DNA from: Deltaproteobacteria bacterium
GTDB taxonomy: Bacteria > Desulfobacterota > Desulfobacteria > Desulfobacterales > C00003060
Direction: 5' to 3'
Assembly: GCA_019309245.1 (NCBI GenBank)
Contig: JAFDGP010000002.1
Span: 1 to 26,914 of the forward strand
Length of the DNA: 26,914 nucleotides
Shown here: positions 1 through 7,423 of the stretch, one piece after another
How the letters are laid out: every line of letters begins with the position of its first letter
How positions within the stretch are numbered: the stretch's first letter is position 1
The notes under the pieces: generated by a model
What the model was told of the DNA's origin: nothing
The model's input: only the letters and a program-made list of their open reading frames with translations
Databases searched by the model: none
Made by a program: the position numbers and the translations under genes

Positions 1-26
1 AAGCCGCGATTTACCGTCCGGCTCCC

Positions 27-2060
27 TCAAAACGCCCAAGTCACCCCCACCCGCCAGGTGCGGCCGGGCGCGGGATAGACATTGTCGTAGTAGTTGTTCG
101 TATAATATTGCTCATCAAACAGGTTGTTCACCGCAAAAAAGGCCTTTGCACCCGCGCGGTTAAGGCGCACGGTTACCTTGGCATCCACCACCTGGTAGCT
201 CGGCATGCGCGCATAGGTGGCCCCGCCGGATGCCGAGCCGGTCTTTCGGTAGTCCTCCAGGGGATTGCCGCCCTGTGGGCGGGATCCGACGAACTGATAA
301 GAAAGGTCGAGCTGCAGCCAGGAGGTTGCAGTCCAGCTTGCCCCGGCCGAGGTCTTGTGTTGGGGCACGGTGGGCACCTCGTAGTCCACGTCCTCAAACC
401 GGGCCTTGGTATAGGTGTGGTTTGCCCAGAGTTTCAGGGTGTCCGTGGGATAAAACCTCAGGGCTGCCTCCAAGCCCTTTCGCGTTGTGGCCCGGTCATA
501 GTTCGTGTTGATGTAGTTGAACGCATCGAACCAGATCTCATCTTGGATCCGGATATGAAACCACGTCAAACCCAGTTCGGCGCGCTGTGACAAAAGCAGC
601 TTGGCCCCCGCATCCCAGTGGTCACCAGTCTGGGGGCGAATATCGTCTGTGGCAAACCCCAGCTCATCCACATTGGGCACCCGAAAGCTGGTGGCATGGT
701 TGGCAAACAGGCTGCCTTTGAGCCTGTCACCGATCTCAAAGAGCCGCACCGCGCCCAGGGTATAGACGTCTTGAGTCCAGGTGGTCTTTTTGCCGGTGGT
801 GGTCAGAATATTTTCGTAATCATGATGGCGCGCACCGGCCTGAAAGACCCAATGATCCCGGAGCGTGAGTTTGTCAAAAACGTAAGTCCCCGCGTGCTGA
901 ACATCGTAGGGCTTGGTCGCAAAAGAGGTCTCCTGGTCATAGGCAATGTCCCGACGGTCCCATCCAAGGGTGAGTTCGTTTTGGCAAGCACCGATGTCGT
1001 GATTCCATTGGTACCTCAGATTCATCTCCCGGGTCCGGGATTCGATGGACCCGGGTGTGAGAGTCTGAACCCAGGCATTTTCCCTTTCCTTGTACGTAAC
1101 GCTTGCTGAAAAATTCCCAAGGTCAGCCAGGAACGCCTCCAGCCCGGCGGAATAGCTTTCCTGCCAGGTCTCGCCGTTGCTGTCCGTGGTATCCGTGCTC
1201 TGGCGCGGGTCTTGATCAAACTGCTCCAGGGTAAGCGGGCCCGGTAGCCCGTAATGATCCTTGTGCAAGCGGGTTTTTGCCCACAGGCTCAGGTGTTCGC
1301 CCAGGTCACAGGCAATGTCCGTGCTGACGTTCTTGTTCCAGAAATATCCTTTTTGACGGTAGCCATCCGTATCGCTGTAGTTACCAATCACCGAAAGGCG
1401 AAACGGGCCGAAAGCCCCGCCAACCGACGCAGCCCCTTTGGTGTATTGGTCGCTGCCCCCTTCCAGCGTGGCTGAGGCATGAGGTTTTCCACCGGCAGGC
1501 CTGGTAATGATGTTGATCACACCGCCCACCGCGCCGTCGCCATAGAGCACCGCACCTGCGCCGCGCAGGATCTCGATGCGCTCTACCTGGTCCAAAAACA
1601 GGGAGGAAAAATCGGGCCCGGCCATGTCCGCAGGATTTTGCCCCACCCCATCGACCAGCACAAGAACATTGCTCACGCTGGTTTCTCCCATGCCCCGGAT
1701 ATCCACCACCGCCTTTTTGTCATTGCCCAAAAGGCTTCGTGCGGTCAGGCCGCCTTCAGCCGAAAGAAGCTCCACAATGGTACGCGCGCTCGAACGCTCA
1801 ATGTCTGATGCGGTAATCACCGTCACGTTGGCGGGGATCCGCCTGATCTGTTCGGACTGGCGGTCCGCGGTCACCACCACTTCGTCCATCACAAAGGCCG
1901 GCGGCGCCTCATCCGGGTCGTCCCCGGCGAAAAGGACGCCGGCTTGCAGACCGAGCATTGCCGCGAACAGCATGAGGCCCTCTAACACAGGCCTGCCTGT
2001 GCACAGTCTCCGGAAAACTTTCCGAAACCAGCCCGGCCCATACTTGGCGGTCTTCGGCAT
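27..2060 (-). CDS. btuB: BtuB-like TonB-dependent outer-membrane receptor
   Basis: Predicted outer-membrane beta-barrel that imports a large ligand using TonB energy; cobalamin is inferred from the upstream riboswitch. Seen in sequence: an N-terminal export signal with a hydrophobic stretch at about residues 29-44, a TonB box (DEVVVTA, about residue 59), and a plug domain with RIPANVTVITASDIE, VLVDGVGQN and RIEILRGAGAVLYG motifs. A barrel follows, ending in aromatic strands and a terminal Phe (VGVTWAF), as outer-membrane barrels do. About 677 residues is normal for the family. I chose the ATG at 2060: it overlaps the upstream stop codon as TGATG and has AGGGTGA about 8 nt before it, which indicates translational coupling. 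It is the last gene of the four-gene riboswitch operon visible here; transporter genes could follow beyond the window edge. A siderophore receptor is the main alternative, but the riboswitch argues against it. Confidence 0.9.
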   Translation of the reverse strand: MPKTAKYGPGWFRKVFRRLCTGRPVLEGLMLFAAMLGLQAGVLFAGDDPDEAPPAFVMDEVVVTADRQSEQIRRIPANVTVITASDIERSSARTIVELLSAEGGLTARSLLGNDKKAVVDIRGMGETSVSNVLVLVDGVGQNPADMAGPDFSSLFLDQVERIEILRGAGAVLYGDGAVGGVINIITRPAGGKPHASATLEGGSDQYTKGAASVGGAFGPFRLSVIGNYSDTDGYRQKGYFWNKNVSTDIACDLGEHLSLWAKTRLHKDHYGLPGPLTLEQFDQDPRQSTDTTDSNGETWQESYSAGLEAFLADLGNFSASVTYKERENAWVQTLTPGSIESRTREMNLRYQWNHDIGACQNELTLGWDRRDIAYDQETSFATKPYDVQHAGTYVFDKLTLRDHWVFQAGARHHDYENILTTTGKKTTWTQDVYTLGAVRLFEIGDRLKGSLFANHATSFRVPNVDELGFATDDIRPQTGDHWDAGAKLLLSQRAELGLTWFHIRIQDEIWFDAFNYINTNYDRATTRKGLEAALRFYPTDTLKLWANHTYTKARFEDVDYEVPTVPQHKTSAGASWTATSWLQLDLSYQFVGSRPQGGNPLEDYRKTGSASGGATYARMPSYQVVDAKVTVRLNRAGAKAFFAVNNLFDEQYYTNNYYDNVYPAPGRTWRVGVTWAF

Positions 2061-3520
2061 CACGGATTCACCCTGAGGTTGCACGCAAAGCCAGCCAAAT
2101 CTTTGCCGTCCACGTCCCCATCACCGTCCAGGTCGGCTGGCCACGCCGTCTCTGGAACCCCACCGGAGGCCCCATAGGCTTCGGCTACGTATGGCAGGTC
2201 CGAGGCCCCCACCTTGCCGTCACCGTCACAGTCCCCCTCGCACACGTCGCCGATGCCGTCACCGTCTGCATCCGCCTGGTCGGCGTTGGCTGTCTGACGG
2301 CAATTGTCCAGGGCGTCTGGAATGGTGTCTGCGTCTGTGTCCAGGGTGGCCGCGATTCCGACAAGGGTAGGCGGCGTTACACCCGGGGTGGCTTGATCCA
2401 TGTCCACAAAAACAACCCCGCCCCCGGTGCCCACGTCTGCTGAGCCGTCAAAGGCCAGGCTCCGTTGCCAGTCATAGTAACCCTTGGTTTCACAGATCGG
2501 TGTGGTCGCCCCCGGCCACGTTGGGCCTTCGGCATGGTCGATCCGGACAATTTGCCCGATAAACGACTGGCCGCCGTTTAACGAAAAGTAGGCATTACCC
2601 GCTCCGTCACATACCACATCGCCACCGGAAAGGTTGTCGGGGGTTTCAATCATCGCAACCGCCTCGGTCCTTGTCAGCAAGACTTCTGTCAAAACGGCCT
2701 CGTGAATCTGTGCTGCCGTCCACATGAGGATGGCATTGGGAACTGACCCAATATGGGCTTCAGCGACCCAGAGATTTCCCTGGTGGTCGAAGGCAAATCC
2801 TGAAGGATATCCACCCATTTCGACCACGGGCTGGAGGACCCCGTCACGCTCACAGTAAATACCGGCGGTCTGTTCCGGCCAAGGGGGCGTGGGAAGAAAC
2901 CCGGAAAAAAACATCCGCCCGCCCTGCCCGGCCGGGGGCGGGCTGGGGTCCGTGCTCCAGCCCACCTCCCAATTTCCGGGCAGGGCAAACCTGGCGGTCA
3001 TCACCAGCGGTGTGGGCTGATAAACGGCCAGGGACTCATCCCAGGGTACCGAGCATATCCAGTCGGAAACGTTCCAGCGGCCCTTTGTATCGTTGGCTGT
3101 ATATGAAACGAATATCGTGTCACCGGCAGGATTGCACTTGACACACTGCGGATACATGGTGACGTCATTGCCCGGGTCCTCGTCCATATTCAAAGGATCC
3201 GTATACGTGGCAAGGTCCAGGACCCGGTTACCCTGATGATCGTACAAAGAAAGGGTCAGGCCATTGCCCGCAGCTGGGGGATTCGGCCAGTCTTGGGTTG
3301 TATTCCAAAGGGTCAGGAAGCACCTTGCTGCGCCGTGGACATGGACAACCTCCAGGCCGCTCGAATACCAGTGGTCAGCGTCCTGGGCACTTAGGATAAC
3401 ATCGTGAACCTCGTAGCCCGGATCAACCACAGCAAGTCTTTCCGAGGCCGCCGAAGCCGGCAGGATAAGGCACACCATGACCACGGGCGCAAAAAACGCA
3501 CTTGCACGCTTGCTCATCAC
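2060..3520 (-). CDS. Secreted propeller-like protein with TSP3/dockerin-like calcium tail
   Basis: The protein starts with a signal peptide (hydrophobic segment about residues 9-24, cleavage near ASA). About 370 residues of NHL/SMP-30-like repeats follow, with blades such as PSGFAFDHQGNLWVAEAHIG and GGDVVCDGAGNAYFSLNGG, suggesting a beta-propeller. The last 90 residues carry thrombospondin type-3-like and dockerin/EF-hand-like acidic loops (DTDADTIPDALDNC, DADGDGIGDVCEGDCDGDG, DLDGDGDVDGKDL), expected to bind calcium. There is no CTERM sorting signal, unlike its two upstream neighbours. The start is GTG at 3520 or ATG at 3517, with only a weak AAAGAA ahead. The stop overlaps the receptor start. 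Function is not known. By position it is the equivalent of the propeller partner BtuG next to Bacteroidetes BtuB receptors; that is an analogy I infer, not shown homology. Confidence 0.85.
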   Translation of the reverse strand: MMSKRASAFFAPVVMVCLILPASAASERLAVVDPGYEVHDVILSAQDADHWYSSGLEVVHVHGAARCFLTLWNTTQDWPNPPAAGNGLTLSLYDHQGNRVLDLATYTDPLNMDEDPGNDVTMYPQCVKCNPAGDTIFVSYTANDTKGRWNVSDWICSVPWDESLAVYQPTPLVMTARFALPGNWEVGWSTDPSPPPAGQGGRMFFSGFLPTPPWPEQTAGIYCERDGVLQPVVEMGGYPSGFAFDHQGNLWVAEAHIGSVPNAILMWTAAQIHEAVLTEVLLTRTEAVAMIETPDNLSGGDVVCDGAGNAYFSLNGGQSFIGQIVRIDHAEGPTWPGATTPICETKGYYDWQRSLAFDGSADVGTGGGVVFVDMDQATPGVTPPTLVGIAATLDTDADTIPDALDNCRQTANADQADADGDGIGDVCEGDCDGDGKVGASDLPYVAEAYGASGGVPETAWPADLDGDGDVDGKDLAGFACNLRVNP

Positions 3521-3568
3521 ATGTTCTTTGGGTTGCAGGCAGGCACGGCCGTTGCCTTCTCGACGCCT

Positions 3569-4366
3569 TCAACCACATCCGTCTTTTGACCGAATGCCCA
3601 TGACAGACAAAAGACCGGCCCCCAAGAGCCATACTGCGGCCGGGATGGGCACTTGGCTGGTCCCGTTCAGGCCTTCCACATAGTCAACGTCGGTCGTATA
3701 GTAACCAAAGACCCCGGCTGCGTCATCGGTGACGGTGCGAATCCGCACATAGGCGATATCCGGAAGCACTACAAAGGTGCCGGCATCGTCTATAGCCCAG
3801 TCAAGATCCATGTACTCGGAGTCTCCGAATACGTCGGCGTAACCCAGTTCGTGTTCACTCATGTAGGACATGGAGATTGGGGCCTGCCGCGGATCGTTCG
3901 GCAAGGCGTCGTAATTGCTCGGCCTGATAAGAAAAAAGGTCTCGTCCATCCATCCGTCCACGGTTGCCCCTACACCCGATGTCTCGCGGGCCACTTCGAC
4001 AAAACCGGGCTCGAACCAATTACTGAAGGCATTGCCGTGCACGAACAAGTCCGCCCCGGTGCCGTTGGCAATGGAGGCCGAAAAGCCTACCAACAGGCCA
4101 ACAGGATAATCCTGGCCGTGGTCCGGATCATCCGACCACGAACCCAGACTGACCACGCCGGAAGGCTTGGTCGCACCGTCTGGGCTGACAGCATTTTCCG
4201 GCGTCCAATAACCTGTGCTGGCATGAAGCCCCTGTTCGTAGTAGCATAACACGTCCGCATACAGGCCGGCACCATGAGCCGGCCGTAAAAGAAACGCCAT
4301 AACCAGGATGCCGGCAAAAAATCCTATAAGTGTGGTATGTATCTTGACCCGGTTATGTCCCCACAT
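3569..4366 (-). CDS. VPLPA-CTERM cell-surface protein
   Basis: A 265-residue exported protein. A signal peptide (hydrophobic about residues 10-27, ending AHG) precedes a globular domain with the pattern VGLLVGFSASIANGTGADL, VHGNAFSNWFEPGFVEVARE, and later LDWAIDDAG and VLPDIAYVRIRTVTDDA. This resembles the unnamed 'cell surface protein' family that I recall next to DUF4465 genes in Bacteroidetes. The C-terminus is a textbook VPLPA-CTERM signal: VPIPAAVWLLGAGLL, then a short basic tail. Such signals are recognised by an exosortase in the inner membrane and tie the protein to the envelope or extracellular matrix. Its ATG lies inside the end of the upstream gene (14-nt overlap), so the two are probably co-translated. 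The ligand is unknown; cobalamin binding is only inferred from the operon. Confidence 0.88.
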   Translation of the reverse strand: MWGHNRVKIHTTLIGFFAGILVMAFLLRPAHGAGLYADVLCYYEQGLHASTGYWTPENAVSPDGATKPSGVVSLGSWSDDPDHGQDYPVGLLVGFSASIANGTGADLFVHGNAFSNWFEPGFVEVARETSGVGATVDGWMDETFFLIRPSNYDALPNDPRQAPISMSYMSEHELGYADVFGDSEYMDLDWAIDDAGTFVVLPDIAYVRIRTVTDDAAGVFGYYTTDVDYVEGLNGTSQVPIPAAVWLLGAGLLSVMGIRSKDGCG

Positions 4367-5153
4367 CGTTTTTCTCCCTCATCCTGATGCCAAACATTCC
4401 CAGCAAACCACTGCCGACCAGCCACACGGCCCCGGGAATGGGCACGGCATTCAAGTTGTCCACGGCCACGTATGCGGGAACAAAGTCCACTTGGCTGCCG
4501 TCAAAATCAAACTCCAGGCCGATAACGTCTCCGAGGCTCGAAAGGTCCACCCATGTCCATTGGCTCACAATATACCAGTCATCGGGGTTGGAAGACGTGT
4601 AGTCGGCCAAGTAGAATTCAACCGTGTTTGCCGTGCGATTCCCCTGTGAATCAATGCCTGCGATGAGGACCTTCTGCCAGTCGCCCGCGGAAAAGGCATT
4701 GACATAACTGTCTCCTTCAAGCATGGAATAATAGGCCCAAGTAGTGGTCGTGATCCATACTCCTGAGATGGTAGTATCATAATCTTCACCCGAGGACGCC
4801 CCAAAGCTGATCGATGGCGGGCTTGCTCCTCCCCACGCACCGGCGTCGTAGGCTAAAGCGTAATTGGCCGAGCCGTGAACCCCCCCGCCGGCAATGGCAC
4901 TGTACTGGTTGGTCCAGCCCCGTGTGACGGTGTCTGTCATGCTGGAGTAGGCCCAACCGTCCCAGGAACCCCAAGCAGGATCATAATAATTCCCAAAAAA
5001 GGCGTCTCCACTGACAAATCCTCCCGATCCGTCCGAACCGTTCCAGTAGGCGTCAGCTGGCAGGCTCAAATTGTCAAAGGAACACACGGCAGCACCGGCA
5101 CCCCCTGAACAAGACAATATCAGCACAAGAAAAATTGCTGAAATTCGAATCAT
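4353..5153 (-). CDS. DUF4465 domain protein with VPLPA-CTERM signal
   Basis: First gene after the cobalamin riboswitch. The 266-residue product has a signal peptide (cleavage near GAGAA) and then a full DUF4465-type domain. Diagnostic stretches are FDNLSLPADAYWNGSDGSGG, PAWGSWDGWAYSSMTD, GWTNQYSAIAGGG, AYYSMLEGDSYVNAFSAGDW, VEFYLADYTSSNPDDWYI and QWTWVDLSSLGDV. It ends in VPIPGAVWLVGSGLLGMFGI followed by basic residues, a VPLPA-CTERM sorting signal. The ATG at 5153 is supported by GGAGGTG about 5 nt upstream. DUF4465 proteins are, from memory, frequent partners of riboswitch-controlled TonB receptors in Bacteroidetes, where they are usually lipoproteins; here the anchor is a CTERM helix. A surface cobalamin-binding or corrinoid-capture role is inferred and untested. 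Confidence 0.9.
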   Translation of the reverse strand: MIRISAIFLVLILSCSGGAGAAVCSFDNLSLPADAYWNGSDGSGGFVSGDAFFGNYYDPAWGSWDGWAYSSMTDTVTRGWTNQYSAIAGGGVHGSANYALAYDAGAWGGASPPSISFGASSGEDYDTTISGVWITTTTWAYYSMLEGDSYVNAFSAGDWQKVLIAGIDSQGNRTANTVEFYLADYTSSNPDDWYIVSQWTWVDLSSLGDVIGLEFDFDGSQVDFVPAYVAVDNLNAVPIPGAVWLVGSGLLGMFGIRMREKNDVGT

Positions 5154-5246
5154 TTTTCACCTCCATCGACTTGTCTGAAAAAGCTACGGTACAATACAAT
5201 AATGTGGTTGCAAACAAGGCCCAACCGTTTGGCCGATACAACGGCC

Positions 5247-5268
5247 TCAATACATTCCGTCACCTCCC
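5247..5268 (-). other. Shine-Dalgarno plus two-codon micro-ORF in the operon leader
   Basis: Between the riboswitch terminator and the first gene (5154-5380) there is no real gene. The leader holds a strong ribosome-binding sequence, GGGAGGTG, 5 nt before ATG-TAT-TGA, i.e. a possible Met-Tyr minigene about 95 nt ahead of the DUF4465 start. It may be chance, an abandoned start, or a ribosome stand-by or leader element. Two small inverted repeats (CTGACA/TGTCAG and TCGGC/GCCGA) lie upstream of it in the same leader. Confidence 0.3.
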
Positions 5269-5380
5269 TTCGTGATCATGGCTGACATTGTCAGAATCCC
5301 TCAGTCGGCTGGCCGATATCAATGACACGGGCCGAGCCTGTTTGGAGGTCGGGTACGCGTGGTGGCCTTGAGCCCGTTCC

Positions 5381-5419
5381 AAAAAAAATCCCCGGACCGA
5401 AAAAATTCGATCCGGGGAT
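5381..5419 (-). terminator. Intrinsic terminator of the cobalamin riboswitch
   Basis: Read on the minus strand, ATCCCCGGATCG and CGGTCCGGGGAT form a 12-position stem (one G-T pair) with an A/T-rich 8-nt loop, followed directly by eight T residues. It sits about 60 nt downstream of the aptamer and about 230 nt before the first gene, the expected place for an expression platform that stops transcription when cobalamin is bound. On the plus strand the same stem is followed, 5 nt on, by six T residues. Confidence 0.85.
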
Positions 5420-5479
5420 GTCCCTTTTTTATCCTCTAGATCCGGTGGCCTACCCTTGTCCGCGCAGGTCAGCCTCTTG

Positions 5480-5662
5480 TCCAGGCAGGTCTTCTGACTC
5501 CCCCGCCCTGCCGGCGACCTTCCCATCCCGAGCCACCAGGACAGTGGTACACACTGGCCGACAGGGTTCCCTTTTTCATTCGAAAAAGGGCAGGGTTACA
5601 GCGGCGGGCCCGTCCCCGATTCCAACGGGGTTCCCTATTAAGCCTTCAAACGGGCACCTGGA
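5480..5662 (-). promoter_or_regulatory. Cobalamin (AdoCbl-type) riboswitch
   Basis: The minus strand shows the conserved core of the cobalamin aptamer in the right order: AGGTGCC, TTAATAGGGAA, GGGGACGGGCCCGCCGCTGTAA, a P4-P6 region with CCACTG...TGGTGG, GGGATGGGAAGG, and finally AGTCAGAAGACCTGCC. The ends TCCAGG and CCTGGA pair as the closing P1 stem. With the terminator downstream this is a transcriptional OFF switch: the surface-protein/BtuB operon should be expressed when cobalamin is scarce. The identification rests on direct motif matching and order. Confidence 0.95.
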
Positions 5663-5671
5663 TAAGGATGA

Positions 5672-5700
5672 TTCATACATGAACCCCTTTGAAACGTCAA
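5672..5700 (-). promoter_or_regulatory. Predicted sigma70 promoter of the riboswitch operon
   Basis: Minus strand TTGACG (-35), a 17-nt spacer and TATGAA (-10). Transcription would begin around 5664, just before the P1 stem of the riboswitch, which is the position expected for its promoter. Confidence 0.65.
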
Positions 5701-5746
5701 GGGGAAAACCAGGGATTGAGGTTTGACTGAAAAAACGATTCTTCCC

Positions 5747-5775
5747 TTGATTCGCGGGAGCGCTTTTGGTAAAAG
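5747..5775 (+). promoter_or_regulatory. Possible promoter of comM-larB
   Basis: TTGATT, a 17-nt spacer and TAAAAG, about 75 nt before the proposed comM start. Each box matches the consensus at four of six positions, so this is weak evidence. It is divergent from the riboswitch promoter. Confidence 0.3.
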
Positions 5776-5852
5776 CCTCTCAACGTGTTTTTGGTCAAGT
5801 GCTGTTTTTCCGCCGTGTTATCCATGTAAAAAAGCCTTGCTGGGAGGCGATC

Positions 5853-7388
5853 TTGCTTGCCAGGGTCTTGAGCAGTGCGGTTCTAGGGGTCGACGCCTAT
5901 GTGGTGGATGTGGAGGTGGACATCCGTCAGGGCCTGCCCAGCTTTCAGACGGTGGGCCTTCCTGAGGTCGCGGTCAAGGAGAGCAAGGACCGGGTTAAGT
6001 CCGCGATCAACAATTCCGGGTACCGCTTCCCGGACGACCGGATCACGGTAAATCTGGCGCCGGCGGACATCAAAAAGGAAGGGACCGCTTTTGACCTTCC
6101 GATTGCCGTGGGAATTCTGGCGGCCACCGGGATCGTGCCTATTGACCTGTTGAACGACTATATCCTTTTGGGAGAACTTTCCCTGGACGGGCGAATCAAG
6201 CCGGTGAAGGGGTCGTTACCCGTGGCGCTGGCCGCGAAAAACGCCGGGTTGTCCGGGGTGATCTTACCGTCACCCAATGCCCGGGAAGCCGCGGTGGTGG
6301 ACCGGATCATTGTCCTGCCTGCAGAGAGCCTCGGGGAGCTGGTGGACTTCTTCAATCGTCTCACCCCGATTGCGCCCAGGACCGTTGATGTAAAGGCGAT
6401 TTTTGCCAGAACACCCGCCGGAGGCAAGGACTTTTCCGAAGTCAAGGGCCAGGAGCATGTCAAACGCGCCCTGGAAGTGGCTGCGGCCGGCGGGCACAAT
6501 GTGATCATGATCGGACCTCCCGGGGCCGGAAAGACCATGCTGGCCAAACGGCTGGCCACCATCTTGCCTCCCATGACGTTTGAAGAGGCGATCGAGTCCA
6601 CCAAGGTCTACAGCGTGGTGGGTCTGCTCAAGGGCGGACAGGCCCTGATTACCCGGCGCCCGTTTCGTGCGCCTCATCATACGATTTCAGATGCCGGGCT
6701 GATCGGCGGCGGGCATATCCCGCGGCCGGGCGAGGTCAGCCTGGCCCACAACGGTGTTCTTTTTCTGGATGAGCTGGCCGAATTCAGGAAAAATGTCCTC
6801 GAGGTCCTGCGTCAACCCATGGAAGACGGCTGTGTCACCATTGCCAGGGCCTTGACCAGTATCACGTATCCGGCGCGGTTCATGCTGGTGGCGGCCATGA
6901 ATCCGTGCCCGTGCGGCTACTTTTCCGACCCCCATCATGAGTGCACGTGTTCGTATACCAGAATCCATCGCTACCGCTCCAAGGTGTCCGGGCCGCTGAT
7001 GGACCGTATCGACCTCCATGTAGATGTACCGGCCGTTCAGTACAAAGACCTGGCCATCCCTCAGGACGGGGAGTCTTCTGCACAGATTTGCACCAGGGTC
7101 ACTCTGGCCCGGCAGGTGCAGTCAGAGCGGTTTCACGGAACCGGTATCTTCTGTAACGCCCAGATGAGCAACCGGCACATCAAGGCGTGTTGTCGTATCG
7201 GCCGGGAGGCCCACCGGCTCATGGAGCGGGCGATCGACCAACTTGGTCTTTCCGCCCGCGCGTTTAACCGGGTGTTGAAGATCGCCCGAACCATCGCCGA
7301 CCTCCAGGGGTCCCAGGACATTGCCCTGGAGCATGTTTCCGAAGCCATCCAGTACCGCAGCCTGGATCGAAACACCCTGTTTTCCTAG
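5853..7388 (+). CDS. comM: YifB/ComM family Mg-chelatase-like AAA+ ATPase
   Basis: ComM homologues are hexameric helicases that drive branch migration of incoming DNA during natural transformation; outside transformable species the role is unclear. Domains: an N-terminal ChlI/Lon-like fold (VLGVDAYVVDVEVDIRQGLP, then VGLPEVAVKESKDRVKSAI), an AAA+ core with Walker A GPPGAGKT at about residue 221 and Walker B FLDELAEF at about 303, a Cys-rich NPCPCGYFSDPHHECTC segment, and the C-terminal Mg-chelatase domain (SARAFNRVLKIARTIADL). The frame is open from 5766, but I place the start at TTG 5853. It gives the family's usual N-terminus (M-L-A-R-V) and length (511 residues) and has GGGAGG about 5 nt upstream. 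LarB follows 35 nt downstream on the same strand. Confidence 0.93.
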   Translation: MLARVLSSAVLGVDAYVVDVEVDIRQGLPSFQTVGLPEVAVKESKDRVKSAINNSGYRFPDDRITVNLAPADIKKEGTAFDLPIAVGILAATGIVPIDLLNDYILLGELSLDGRIKPVKGSLPVALAAKNAGLSGVILPSPNAREAAVVDRIIVLPAESLGELVDFFNRLTPIAPRTVDVKAIFARTPAGGKDFSEVKGQEHVKRALEVAAAGGHNVIMIGPPGAGKTMLAKRLATILPPMTFEEAIESTKVYSVVGLLKGGQALITRRPFRAPHHTISDAGLIGGGHIPRPGEVSLAHNGVLFLDELAEFRKNVLEVLRQPMEDGCVTIARALTSITYPARFMLVAAMNPCPCGYFSDPHHECTCSYTRIHRYRSKVSGPLMDRIDLHVDVPAVQYKDLAIPQDGESSAQICTRVTLARQVQSERFHGTGIFCNAQMSNRHIKACCRIGREAHRLMERAIDQLGLSARAFNRVLKIARTIADLQGSQDIALEHVSEAIQYRSLDRNTLFS

Positions 7389-7423
7389 CCGTTGACGCCG
7401 CAAGCAAGACAGTGATAAGAACC

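Noticed and set aside
5766..5852. Upstream TTG start for ComM adding 29 residues
   Set aside because: ComM proteins begin at the M-L-A-R-V position; TTG 5853 has GGGAGG at good spacing, and the earlier TTG overlaps the possible -10 region.
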